Assembly: GCF_900105985.1 (NCBI RefSeq)
Contig: NZ_FNUB01000005.1
Span: 310,001 to 374,000, forward strand
Reading direction: 5' to 3'
Length of the DNA stretch: 64,000 nt
From: Tenacibaculum sp. MAR_2010_89
GTDB lineage: Bacteria; Bacteroidota; Bacteroidia; Flavobacteriales; Flavobacteriaceae
The stretch's first letter is position 1. Every line of letters begins with the position of its first letter. The notes under the pieces were generated by a model, which saw only the letters and a program-made list of their open reading frames with translations, was not told where the DNA came from and did not search any database. This document shows positions 29,469 through 39,003 of the stretch, in pieces. A program made the position numbers and the translations under genes.

Positions 29469-32222
29469 TTACTTTTTTAAGACTTTTAATGATGTTTTAT
29501 CATTTATAATTAAAACATATAATCCTTTTTCTAAATCATTTAATTGTATTACTTTTTTTATTCCTTTTCTTATTTTTTTTCCTGTAATATCGTATAATTT
29601 CCAATTCAATTTTTCAGATATTCCTTTGATCGTAATTACATCAATTGTTGGATTTGGGTATATTTCTATTTTAGAAGTAATTCCTTCAAAATCTTCTGTA
29701 CTTAATACAGAATTATTAGAGACTCCTGGGGTTGGTTTAGTAAAAACTACATACTCAGTACTTGCATCTACTTTTGCTCCGTAAGAAAAATCTGTATCAA
29801 TAGCTGTAAAAGAAATTTCTTGAATTTTTTTAGTTGCATCAGGCGCTGTTAATATTACTTGATCTGTACCTTTTAATTTAAAACCTAAATGGTTTTCTCC
29901 TTGATCTACATCTTTATCAGCCCATAGTAACAAAAAACCTTTTGCTTTAATAGTTGTTTTACTAACATTAGTATTTGGAATTTTCCACTTTAATGGTTCT
30001 GATGGATTATCAGATACATAATAACCTGCTAAATTTACCGGTTTATCATTTGGATTATAAATTTCAATCCAATCGTCAAATTCTCCTTTTTCATCAGCAA
30101 TAGTTGTGTCATTTTTTCCCTGAACCTCGTTTATAACTAAATTAGTTGGTGATGATGTTACTGGTTCAAAAACTGCTTTAATTCTAGAATTTGTTGAGAA
30201 AACTGGAGAAATATTTAAATCTGTACTTGTAAAATCTCCTTCCCATCGAACAAATTTATATCCTGGTAAAGCTTCAGCAGAAAAATGAATAGGTATATTT
30301 TTAAAATATGTTCCTGTAAATGTTTCTTTAACAGATTTCACATTATGAACTCTTATAATTCCTTTTGTTATATCTGAACTCTCATAAGTTACTAGTATTG
30401 GATCTTCTAGTGAATATTCATTTTTTATTCTATTAAAAATAGTAGAATCAAATCTTCCTTTTATATCTTTTCTAAGCGCTTCAACATTATTTTTCCATTC
30501 AGTTAAATTTGCAAAAGGAGGTTTATTATATTTATTATAACCTTGATCAACAGCTAATTTAGAATTTATAATTGCATGTGCTGGAATTTCACTTTCCAGT
30601 TCTTCTTCCATTTTATTTAAAATAGTAATTGCTCGGTCTTTATTATAAATATGATTTATAGTAGCGCTAATAAATTGTATAGCTTCTGTTTTATAAGCCT
30701 CATGTGCTTTCATTTCAGAAGGTATAATTGATGATACCGGCATCGGTCCAGTTAAAGGAACATGATCTTCTCCAAGTAAACCAAAAGTAGCATCATAATC
30801 ATGCATAAAATAGTGGTTTTCATGAGCTGTTTTACCTGATAAATCTTTCCAACTTCCAAATCCATATTCATTTAACTCAGCATAACTAATTAAAAATTGA
30901 GCATTTACATGATCATTAAAATTCAATATTTTATCAAATTTTTCTCTATCTGTTGTAAAAGTATATGGAATCCAATCTCTACCATTTTTTTTAAATTCTC
31001 CTTTCTTTAAATCATAATTATGTTTCACATAATCATTATCATCATCTTCTCTTACATTAATAATACCTTGATATTTTGCATTTACATATAAAACTGCAGG
31101 GCGATATCCTTCAAAAGGAAAATCTGCTAAATTATCTTGACCTAATAACCTAGCTATAAAAGCATCTCTCATATTTGTTTCTGACCAATCTTGACTTGCA
31201 TTTCTTAGTAAAAAACTCTCAAATTCATCTGTTTTTTTATTTGGGTACATTTTATAATCAAAATCATCATCTCCGTATACTCCATCAGCTTCTACTTTAC
31301 CATTTAATTGAGGTTGATTTCTTGATGTTCTTCCTGACTCTCTAAAATTTGCATACTGATTAATAGCAACTGTACCATCTTTCTCTATAAAATTAAATTG
31401 AACTCTTCCATCAATTACTTCTTTCTTATTTGAATTCAAATAAGAATTATCTGACGTTAATAAAACTACAGGTAAATTATGAGTAGCTCCAATAATATAA
31501 GATCGGTTTTCAATACTACTATACTCTGTTAATGATTTAATTACTATTGTTTTTAACACTGTGTTTTTATCAATAGTTATTGGTCCAGAATACAATATTG
31601 AACTCAATGAAGGTGTTGTTCCATCAATTGTATAATAGATTTTTCCTTCTCCTTTTTTTGTTATTTCTATAGTTTGATTAGCGCTATATAAACCTGTAGG
31701 TATGTTTATTTTAATATCAGAATCTAATAAAGTAAATGCAGAACTATCTGTGTTTTCTGAACTTGGCGTTGGTTTATTCATAAAAGAATAAGAGCCATCA
31801 ACTAAACGACCATAAGAAACATCATTTTGAATTAAAGGGTATTCTATTTTATGTATTTCTGAGCCATCTTTTTTAGAAAGTATAATTTCTTCTCCTGTAG
31901 TTGATAACTTAAAATTGGTACTTAAACCAGAATTTGTATTATCTGCTATTATTAATAAAAAACCATTAGCTAATATTTTTGTTCCTGAAGGAATAGTCCA
32001 CTTTTTTAAGTTCTCTTTGTCATCAGTTAAAAAATAACCACTAAGGTCAATTGATGAACTTGTTGTATTTTTTAATTCAATCCAATCAGAGTATTCTCCT
32101 GTTTTTGGATTTTTATAAGTACTTAAATTTTTTGCTTGAATTTCATTAATAACTATTTCTTGTGCAGTTAATAAAGAACTAGTAGTTAATAATAGTAATG
32201 CTAAAAAATAATATTGTTTCAT
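29469..32222 (-). CDS. Secreted CotH kinase-like/lamin-tail protein with T9SS sorting domain
   Basis: This 917-residue exported protein has a Sec signal peptide ending TSSLLTAQ (about 1-20) and a lamin-tail domain (IVINEIQA at about 23, DWIELKN, WTIPSG). A chitobiase-type C-terminal beta module follows (GKIYYTIDGTTPS, about 195-207). The CotH-like kinase region (about 250-600) includes NVREDDDNDYVKHN and the metal-site-like HDYDATFGLLGED. A second lamin-tail domain (LVINEVQG, about 705) and a type A T9SS C-terminal domain (IEIYPNPTIDVITIKG to LKVLKK) close it. CotH proteins elsewhere phosphorylate surface proteins; activity here is untested. It is likely surface-exposed or released. Confidence 0.88.
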   Translation of the reverse strand: MKQYYFLALLLLTTSSLLTAQEIVINEIQAKNLSTYKNPKTGEYSDWIELKNTTSSSIDLSGYFLTDDKENLKKWTIPSGTKILANGFLLIIADNTNSGLSTNFKLSTTGEEIILSKKDGSEIHKIEYPLIQNDVSYGRLVDGSYSFMNKPTPSSENTDSSAFTLLDSDIKINIPTGLYSANQTIEITKKGEGKIYYTIDGTTPSLSSILYSGPITIDKNTVLKTIVIKSLTEYSSIENRSYIIGATHNLPVVLLTSDNSYLNSNKKEVIDGRVQFNFIEKDGTVAINQYANFRESGRTSRNQPQLNGKVEADGVYGDDDFDYKMYPNKKTDEFESFLLRNASQDWSETNMRDAFIARLLGQDNLADFPFEGYRPAVLYVNAKYQGIINVREDDDNDYVKHNYDLKKGEFKKNGRDWIPYTFTTDREKFDKILNFNDHVNAQFLISYAELNEYGFGSWKDLSGKTAHENHYFMHDYDATFGLLGEDHVPLTGPMPVSSIIPSEMKAHEAYKTEAIQFISATINHIYNKDRAITILNKMEEELESEIPAHAIINSKLAVDQGYNKYNKPPFANLTEWKNNVEALRKDIKGRFDSTIFNRIKNEYSLEDPILVTYESSDITKGIIRVHNVKSVKETFTGTYFKNIPIHFSAEALPGYKFVRWEGDFTSTDLNISPVFSTNSRIKAVFEPVTSSPTNLVINEVQGKNDTTIADEKGEFDDWIEIYNPNDKPVNLAGYYVSDNPSEPLKWKIPNTNVSKTTIKAKGFLLLWADKDVDQGENHLGFKLKGTDQVILTAPDATKKIQEISFTAIDTDFSYGAKVDASTEYVVFTKPTPGVSNNSVLSTEDFEGITSKIEIYPNPTIDVITIKGISEKLNWKLYDITGKKIRKGIKKVIQLNDLEKGLYVLIINDKTSLKVLKK

Positions 32223-32312
32223 ATAGTTAGGTTTTTATAATGATATACCACTATTAAGTGATTCATTAATTACAATACGTCTAACTAAAATTTTACCCTA
32301 TGCTAAAAATAT

Positions 32313-32345
32313 AAAAACTGCTAAAAATAATTTTTAGCAGTTTTT
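32313..32345 (-). terminator. Terminator after the M43 metalloprotease gene
   Basis: Perfect 15-bp arms (AAAAACTGCTAAAAA and its complement) flank a 3-nt loop, with the stem's own T run on either strand. Confidence 0.8.
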
Positions 32346-32363
32346 ATAATGTTTAAACTTATT

Positions 32364-35300
32364 TTATTTTTTAATAAATATTTTATGTTCTTTTTTATTT
32401 CTATTTATAATTTGTAAAATATAAGTTCCGTTTTCTAAATTTTCTATATTAAGTCTGATTTTTTGACTATTAATATTTCTTTTTTCTGTAATATTTTTAC
32501 CTGTAATATCTAATATTTGAATTTTAATATTTGAATTTTTAACTACAGTTTTATTACTTAAAGTAATTATTAATTCACGACTAACAGGGTTTGGATATAT
32601 TGTAGTTTCATCTAACTGTATATCAGAAGTATTGAGTCTTGACTGAGCATTAGAATTAATACTTACAGTATAATCTTCTACTTCACCATCTCCAATACTA
32701 CCACATGAATTTGGAGCAGTATTATATTTCATTGATACTCGCATTCTTGTATTTCCTAATTTTGCACTTGCAGGTACTTCTATTGTTCCAGTTACTGCAG
32801 TCGTTGATCCAGATCCTGCATCAAAAGCTACTTCATCTGTTCCAAAAGTTCCATCTTGATTATAATCTATCCATACTTTAAAATACTCTTTATAAGCAGT
32901 TCCTGAATGCCCTGGTGTTAACGTTATTTCTGTTGAAGACCCAGTTCCTAATGATATTGTTTTAGATGTAAAATCTGAATATTTTTGAGCATCTGAGTTA
33001 TTTATAAAACTCCCTACTTTTACTCCTGAAATCCATTCATACTGTACTCGTGTTCCTGCTGATTCACAATACGTAATAGGGTTTGGATTTGTTGACCCTG
33101 AAATATTTACAGTATAATCTTCTACTTCTCCATCTCCAACACTACCACATGGGTTTGGAGCAGCATTATATTTCATCGATACTCGCATTCTTGTATTTCC
33201 AGATTTTGCGCTTGCTGGTACTTCTATTGTTCCAGTTACTGCTGTTGCTGATGCTGACCCTGCATCAAAAGCTACCTCATCTGTTCCAAAAGTTCCATCT
33301 TGATTATAATCTATCCAAACCTTAAAATACTCTTTATAAGTAGATCCTGAATGTCCAGGTGTTAACGTTATTTCATTTGATGAACCTCCTGGTAATGTTA
33401 TGGTTTTTGATGTAAAATCTGAATACTTTTGAGCGTCTGAGTTATTTATAAAACTACCTACTTTTACTCCTGAAATCCATTCGTATTGTACACGTGTTCC
33501 TGCTGATTCACAATAGGTAATACTTGAGCCTTTATTTACTGTAATATACCCTTCTTTTGTCATTGTATTACCACCACCTAAATTACTAGCTGTTAACGTT
33601 ACTTTAAATGTACCTTCTGAATTATAAGTAATTGAAGGGTTTTGCTCAGTTGATGTAGTTGGAGTACCTCCTTCAAACGACCATGACCATCCTGTAGGAG
33701 TATTTGTAGAACTATCAGTAAAAACAATTGTTGTTCCTTCTGTAATTGTAGTTGAATTTGCTTCAAAATTAGCAACTGGTGCTTGTACTGTTGTTCCTGT
33801 AAGATTAACTGTATAATCTTCAATATCAGCTTCCACTATTTCACCACATCTTGGCCTATCATTATTATCGTATGAATAATAACGAATTACTCTCATTAAA
33901 GATGTTCCGTTTGAATAAATTTTAGGAACAGTTATATTTCCATTTAATACCATATCTGGAGTATCTGAAGCTACTGCTCTTCTTTCATAAGCTATTTCAT
34001 TATCAGAAAATTCATTGTTTCTGTTCCAGTCAATCCAAACAACTAAATTAGTTCCTGCTTCACTAGTTGCATTTGTAATTTGTTGATATGTTGTTAACTC
34101 AATAGGGTATGTTTGTCCTTGTATTAAACTTGTAGATAAACTAGTGAAATCACCATATCCAGTTCCACCTTTTTCTGTTACATTGTTAATATCACCAAAT
34201 ACAACTTTTGTTACATCATTTCTTCGTGGATAAGTTCCTCTTCTTGAAACTTGACAATACTCTGTTGGATGTGGATTAACCTTTAATGATTTTTCAATAC
34301 TTTGTGAAACACTTCCTTTTTTAACTGTTAATTTCACTTTAAAAGTACCTACATTTTCATAATAAATACTAGGTGGAGTTTTACCATTAAACGTAGCTGG
34401 AACTCCTCCTTCAAATTCCCAATTCCATGAATCTGGTTCTCTAGTAGAAGCATCTGTTACTACCAATAACTCTTTGGCAGAAATACTCTCAGGCATTTCA
34501 AATTTAGCTACTGGATATATTGGATTTGAATTTGAAATATTAATAGTATAATCTTCTACTTCACCATGTAAAAAGAAATCACAAGGAGATGGTTTAGGAT
34601 TATCTGATTCTGTTTCATTTTTCATTGTAATACGTAATGTATAAGTTCCGTTTACATTTGGTAATGTTACTTCTCCTCCATAATCACTTCCTGCTGGATA
34701 AGGGTTTGACATATGAATTTGTTCTCCATTATCTTCAAAATCTTTATCTCCATTTAAATCAATCCAAATACCAAGAATATTTGTTCCTGATGTTTTTATT
34801 CCATCATCTTTTATAGAAAAATTATTAGCACCAGGACGTACTTTTATCGTTTTACTTGTAAAGTCAGTATAGTTTTGAGGAAAATCAGATTTTTGAGAAA
34901 ACTGTTCAAAATTAAAAGTTCCTATTGCACTAGAATAATCATCATATTTCTCATTAATATTTGCAGCTGCATAACAATAATCATTAGGTATTTGACCTAC
35001 CGTAATTGCTTCATTTGGTCTTTTGTTATAAGCTATAGCAAGTAACCTAGCTTCAAATCCGTTTGGTCTAGATTCAAATTTCATCCATCCATAGTGTAAT
35101 CTTCCTGCTCGGTCTCTAAAACGTAATCCTGTATAAGTAATTTTTCCATTATGAGGAACACCAGTTCCTGATAGTCTTGGGGCATTATTAACCCCATAAC
35201 CAGTAGAAACAAAACTACTTGATGCGTTTACTTGCGTTCCAACATTAAGAGAAATAGGATGTAGGGTAGTAGCATCCATTGTAAATCCTTTTCCTCTAGC

Positions 35301-37640
35301 ATTTAATACTACATATTCTCCATTATTAGAATTATCAGTATAATAAGTTATTGAGTACCTAGAATTATCACCAAAATCAAAATCTGTATCTATATAAATC
35401 CATCTATTGGTGTTACTACTATTAATCCAAGGAGTTAAATTTTCTGTACTTATGTATGTAATATCATAAGGATCAAAAAATCTAATTTGTAAGTCAAAAT
35501 TCGTTTTATTGCTTGGAGCAATAGTAAATGCTGATTCATTAAATTGAATTTTTGCTAATGTTCCATCACCTACAACATGACTACTTGCAGTACCTTGTAT
35601 TTTTAACTTACCTAATTTACTAGTTACTTTTTGAATACTAGCTGATAATCCCGGTGGTAAATTAGTAATTGTAAAATGTATACCATTAGCTAAATTTTGA
35701 GAAGTAAAATTTGCACTACCTTCTAGAATAATATCTATTTCTTCTGAAAAAGTTCCGTTATTAACTTCGTCTTCAAAAAAAACTGGCTTAGATAATGCAA
35801 TAGATGGTTTATCTCCTATACCTGCTTTAACAGTTGCTTCTGGGTTTTTATGCGAATAATAATCAATAAATCGTGCTATTTTTCCATCTGAAGATACCTC
35901 AACTCTTGCCCATCCATAAAAATATTTTCCAGGAAAAGATTCTCTTTCAATTCTCATACCTACAAAACCTCTTTTACCTTTCCATACTTGATAAGTATTA
36001 TCTAATAAAAGTCTATCTCTGTCATCATGATCCCAGTTTAAATTAGGCCCAATTGTAGTACCTTCCTCAATTAATAAAACTTGTTTGCTAGCATTAACCG
36101 CCACATGTTTAGTTCCTGCATCAAATCCGATCATTAATTTATTATCATCTACAGAAAGCTCATACCTAGGACGTTGTTGACCTGGGGTTATTCCAAAACC
36201 TACAAAGTTATTTCCGTCTATAGCTACTTGTCTTAATTCATCAAAAGTTAAATATGTACTTTCATAAGCATTATTATACTCTATACGTAAATCTGGTCGG
36301 CTATATCCTTTAATATTTACAGCATTAAAACCAGTAAAAGCAGCATTATTAAATGTTAACTTTAAGTTTCTTATGTTATTATCTTTTACATGGCTTACAG
36401 CTTTCCCAGTTAAACGAACTACAGCTTCAGTAGTACTATTACTTATCACTTGTACATTTAAACCAGAAGGTAAGTTTTCAACTGTATAACTATTACTAGG
36501 TAATGTTCCTACATTTAAAAATTTTGGGCCATTTACTAATGTAATTTTTACATCTCTTCCTCCACCAATGGTTCCATCATTTTCAAAACTTTCAGTAAAT
36601 GTAGTGTAATCATAATACAATCTTGGTTCATTTGTATTTTGTGAAAATACTTCAGTATGATTGCTTGTTTGCCATAAAGGTTTTCTTGAAGAGAAATCTA
36701 AAGCAGCTTGCATACGCTGTATTTGACCTCTTGTAAACATTCTATAACAATCAGAATAATCCATAAAATTTTCAGAATTTGGAATTCCTGCTCCTGAGCA
36801 TTTTTCTTGTGTAACTATACAATCTAAGCTAACTGTAGTTGCTGGAGTATCATCAACATTATCTCCTGTACCTGAACACCCACCTTCAAAAGTGTGTGCT
36901 AAATTTAAATAGTGACCAAATTCATGAGTTAATATTCTTCTAAAGTTTTCACTACTATTAGTTCCTAAATATCTCCCATTAAAAACTGCTCTTGCTACAT
37001 TTCTATCTGATTGATCTTTATTTGGATACCATGCTACTCCAGATCTATTAAGTTTACCATCCTTTTTTAAGTCTAATAAAATATAAACATTAAAATATTT
37101 ATAGTTATCCCAAGCAAACTTGGCAATTTCTTCATCATAAATATTATCTGCTCCAAATCCGGCTCTATTTGTATAATAATTTATACCTGTTGTTGGATTT
37201 CCGTTAGGATCTACTTCAGCTAAACGAAATTCAACATCTAAGGTTGACCTGAGGTTTTTAAATCTATCAGATACATCATGAAAATCATTGTTAAGCCCAT
37301 TAAAATCTTCATTAGTTTTTTTTAAGGCATCTTTAACTAAAGCATCATCAACCTTTTTACCAACGAAATCAGTACCAAAAACATGAAATACAATAGGTAT
37401 AACATATTTAGAAGCCCTATTTGCTGTTCCTTTTTTAAATTCTTCTTTTCTTTTTTTTATAAATTTTTTAGTTAAATGTTCATGTTTTTCTGCCTCTATT
37501 CTTGCTTTATCATTTTGCAAAAAATAGTTTTGTCGTGATGGTGTATCACACCGAGTTGGTATATCATCACTTTCTTGAGAATAGGTTGAAAATGATAGTA
37601 ATCCAATTAATAATAGGATAGTTCTAGTTAGTTGTTTCAT
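32364..37640 (-). CDS. Secreted M43 (pappalysin-like) metalloprotease with GEVED/PKD repeats and T9SS sorting domain
   Basis: A 1758-residue exported protein. The signal peptide (about 1-21, LLSFSTYSQ) is followed by a propeptide and a zinc protease domain with HEFGHYLNLAH (His239, Glu240, His243, His249) and a Met-turn NFMDYSDCYRMF (about 292). This is the M43B pattern. Beta-rich regions of unknown fold come next, then GEVED domains (ending HGEVEDYT, EADIEDYT, and twice GDGEVEDYT) interleaved with two PKD domains (WNWEFEGG, WSWSFEGG). A T9SS C-terminal domain (TIYPNPVSRELIITLSN to IFIKK) closes the protein. The last two GEVED units are near-identical duplicates. It probably degrades extracellular protein. 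Confidence 0.93.
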   Translation of the reverse strand: MKQLTRTILLLIGLLSFSTYSQESDDIPTRCDTPSRQNYFLQNDKARIEAEKHEHLTKKFIKKRKEEFKKGTANRASKYVIPIVFHVFGTDFVGKKVDDALVKDALKKTNEDFNGLNNDFHDVSDRFKNLRSTLDVEFRLAEVDPNGNPTTGINYYTNRAGFGADNIYDEEIAKFAWDNYKYFNVYILLDLKKDGKLNRSGVAWYPNKDQSDRNVARAVFNGRYLGTNSSENFRRILTHEFGHYLNLAHTFEGGCSGTGDNVDDTPATTVSLDCIVTQEKCSGAGIPNSENFMDYSDCYRMFTRGQIQRMQAALDFSSRKPLWQTSNHTEVFSQNTNEPRLYYDYTTFTESFENDGTIGGGRDVKITLVNGPKFLNVGTLPSNSYTVENLPSGLNVQVISNSTTEAVVRLTGKAVSHVKDNNIRNLKLTFNNAAFTGFNAVNIKGYSRPDLRIEYNNAYESTYLTFDELRQVAIDGNNFVGFGITPGQQRPRYELSVDDNKLMIGFDAGTKHVAVNASKQVLLIEEGTTIGPNLNWDHDDRDRLLLDNTYQVWKGKRGFVGMRIERESFPGKYFYGWARVEVSSDGKIARFIDYYSHKNPEATVKAGIGDKPSIALSKPVFFEDEVNNGTFSEEIDIILEGSANFTSQNLANGIHFTITNLPPGLSASIQKVTSKLGKLKIQGTASSHVVGDGTLAKIQFNESAFTIAPSNKTNFDLQIRFFDPYDITYISTENLTPWINSSNTNRWIYIDTDFDFGDNSRYSITYYTDNSNNGEYVVLNARGKGFTMDATTLHPISLNVGTQVNASSSFVSTGYGVNNAPRLSGTGVPHNGKITYTGLRFRDRAGRLHYGWMKFESRPNGFEARLLAIAYNKRPNEAITVGQIPNDYCYAAANINEKYDDYSSAIGTFNFEQFSQKSDFPQNYTDFTSKTIKVRPGANNFSIKDDGIKTSGTNILGIWIDLNGDKDFEDNGEQIHMSNPYPAGSDYGGEVTLPNVNGTYTLRITMKNETESDNPKPSPCDFFLHGEVEDYTINISNSNPIYPVAKFEMPESISAKELLVVTDASTREPDSWNWEFEGGVPATFNGKTPPSIYYENVGTFKVKLTVKKGSVSQSIEKSLKVNPHPTEYCQVSRRGTYPRRNDVTKVVFGDINNVTEKGGTGYGDFTSLSTSLIQGQTYPIELTTYQQITNATSEAGTNLVVWIDWNRNNEFSDNEIAYERRAVASDTPDMVLNGNITVPKIYSNGTSLMRVIRYYSYDNNDRPRCGEIVEADIEDYTVNLTGTTVQAPVANFEANSTTITEGTTIVFTDSSTNTPTGWSWSFEGGTPTTSTEQNPSITYNSEGTFKVTLTASNLGGGNTMTKEGYITVNKGSSITYCESAGTRVQYEWISGVKVGSFINNSDAQKYSDFTSKTITLPGGSSNEITLTPGHSGSTYKEYFKVWIDYNQDGTFGTDEVAFDAGSASATAVTGTIEVPASAKSGNTRMRVSMKYNAAPNPCGSVGDGEVEDYTVNISGSTNPNPITYCESAGTRVQYEWISGVKVGSFINNSDAQKYSDFTSKTISLGTGSSTEITLTPGHSGTAYKEYFKVWIDYNQDGTFGTDEVAFDAGSGSTTAVTGTIEVPASAKLGNTRMRVSMKYNTAPNSCGSIGDGEVEDYTVSINSNAQSRLNTSDIQLDETTIYPNPVSRELIITLSNKTVVKNSNIKIQILDITGKNITEKRNINSQKIRLNIENLENGTYILQIINRNKKEHKIFIKK
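32665..33077 (-). repeat. GEVED tandem duplication, C-terminal copy
   Basis: About 413 bp nearly identical to 33109-33521, with a repeat period of exactly 444 bp (148 codons, in frame). It encodes ITYCESAGTRVQYEWISG to GDGEVEDYTV. Differences cluster around KTISLGTGSS and SGSTTAV. Confidence 0.85.
33109..33521 (-). repeat. GEVED tandem duplication, N-terminal copy
   Basis: Partner of 32665-33077. The first 37 residues of the two units are identical in protein, implying a recent in-frame duplication or ongoing gene conversion. Confidence 0.85.
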
Positions 37641-37774
37641 GTTTAGAAGAGTTAATTAAATATTAAATTTTCAGCAATTTAACATTAAAAACACCTAAAC
37701 AACAATAATAGATAATATAATATTATAATATGGTAATAAATTAACATTACCATTAAATAAAACACAAATACCAT

Positions 37775-37808
37775 AAAAAAAAGCTATAGAATTAACTTCT
37801 ACAGCTTT
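37775..37808 (-). terminator. Terminator after recA
   Basis: On the minus strand the stem AAAGCTGTAGAA/TTCTATAGCTTT has one mismatch and a 5-nt loop, followed by a T run. Confidence 0.75.
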
Positions 37809-37842
37809 GATTAGTAATAGTTTGAACTTTTAATGTATATAC

Positions 37843-38850
37843 TTAATCTTGATTTTCAATAGCCTCTTTTATTTTATTTTCAAGTTCTTCCATTAGCTCA
37901 GGATTATCTTTTATAACACCTTTTACAGCATCTCTACCTTGACCTAATTTTGTATCTCCATAGCTAAACCATGAACCACTTTTCTTTATAATTCCATATT
38001 CAACACCAATATCTAATACTTCTCCTACTTTAGAAATACCTTGTCCATACATAATATCAAACTCAGTCATTTGAAATGGTGGTGCTACTTTATTTTTAAC
38101 AACTTTTACTTTAGTACTGTTTCCAATAACTTTATCGCCATCTTTAATTTGAGTTCTTCTACGGATATCTAAACGAACTGAAGCATAAAATTTTAAGGCA
38201 TTACCACCTGTTGTTGTTTCAGGATTTCCAAACATAACACCAATTTTTTCACGTAATTGGTTTATAAATATAACTGTACAGTTAGTTTTACTAATAGTAC
38301 CTGTTAATTTACGTAATGCTTGTGACATTAAACGAGCATGAAGTCCCATTTTAGAGTCTCCCATTTCACCTTCAATCTCTGATTTAGGTGTTAATGCAGC
38401 AACTGAATCAATAACCACAATATCAATTGCACCTGAACGTATTAAATTATCGGCAATTTCTAATGCTTGTTCACCATGATCTGGTTGAGATATGATTAAA
38501 TTATCAACATCTACTCCTAAGCTCTCTGCATAAAAACGATCAAAAGCATGTTCAGCATCAATAAAAGCAGCAATACCTCCTGCCTTTTGAGCTTCAGCAA
38601 TTGCATGTATACTTAAAGTAGTTTTACCTGATGATTCTGGTCCATAAATTTCAATAATTCTTCCTCTTGGATATCCTCCTACGCCTAAAGCTAAATCTAA
38701 ACCTAATGATCCTGATGAAATAGCCTCAATATCTTCTACTTGACTATCACCTAATTTCATTACTGCTCCTTTTCCATAAGTTTTATCTAACTTATCTAGT
38801 GTAAGTTGAAGCGCTTTTAATTTTGCTTCTTTTTCTTTATCTGCTGCCAT
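37843..38850 (-). CDS. recA: Recombinase RecA
   Basis: DNA strand exchange and SOS co-protease. From the ATG at 38850 ([15 protein letters not shown]) it is 335 residues, the usual length. An in-frame ATG at 38907 would add 19 hydrophobic residues not seen in RecA and is rejected. Walker A is [11 protein letters not shown] (about 68-78), with [21 protein letters not shown] (Walker B and loop L1) and loop L2 [22 protein letters not shown]. Downstream is a hairpin terminator. No LexA-type operator was recognised. Confidence 0.98.
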   Translation of the reverse strand: MAADKEKEAKLKALQLTLDKLDKTYGKGAVMKLGDSQVEDIEAISSGSLGLDLALGVGGYPRGRIIEIYGPESSGKTTLSIHAIAEAQKAGGIAAFIDAEHAFDRFYAESLGVDVDNLIISQPDHGEQALEIADNLIRSGAIDIVVIDSVAALTPKSEIEGEMGDSKMGLHARLMSQALRKLTGTISKTNCTVIFINQLREKIGVMFGNPETTTGGNALKFYASVRLDIRRRTQIKDGDKVIGNSTKVKVVKNKVAPPFQMTEFDIMYGQGISKVGEVLDIGVEYGIIKKSGSWFSYGDTKLGQGRDAVKGVIKDNPELMEELENKIKEAIENQD

Positions 38851-39003
38851 AAAATCTGCTAAAATTAGTGTAAAAATAAGAGTTGCTAAGTTATAAAAAA
38901 GTAGCAATACTTTTCATTTTTATATTTTTTTTTTATCAGTAAAATCACAATATAATAACATACAATATACTTACTTAATTTACTTTTGAAAACAAAAAAT
39001 ATA

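Noticed and set aside
33083..33823. Open frames on either strand inside the M43 protease gene
   Set aside because: Their Leu/Gln-rich translations are frame-shadows of the repetitive GEVED/PKD coding sequence.
38851..38907. N-terminal extension of RecA
   Set aside because: The hydrophobic extension is unlike RecA; the [10 protein letters not shown] start at 38850 fits the family.
38986..39003. TTG start for the GT39-like gene
   Set aside because: The TTG lies within a TACTTTTG promoter box, so it would probably not be in the mRNA; GTG 39004 is preferred but not proven.
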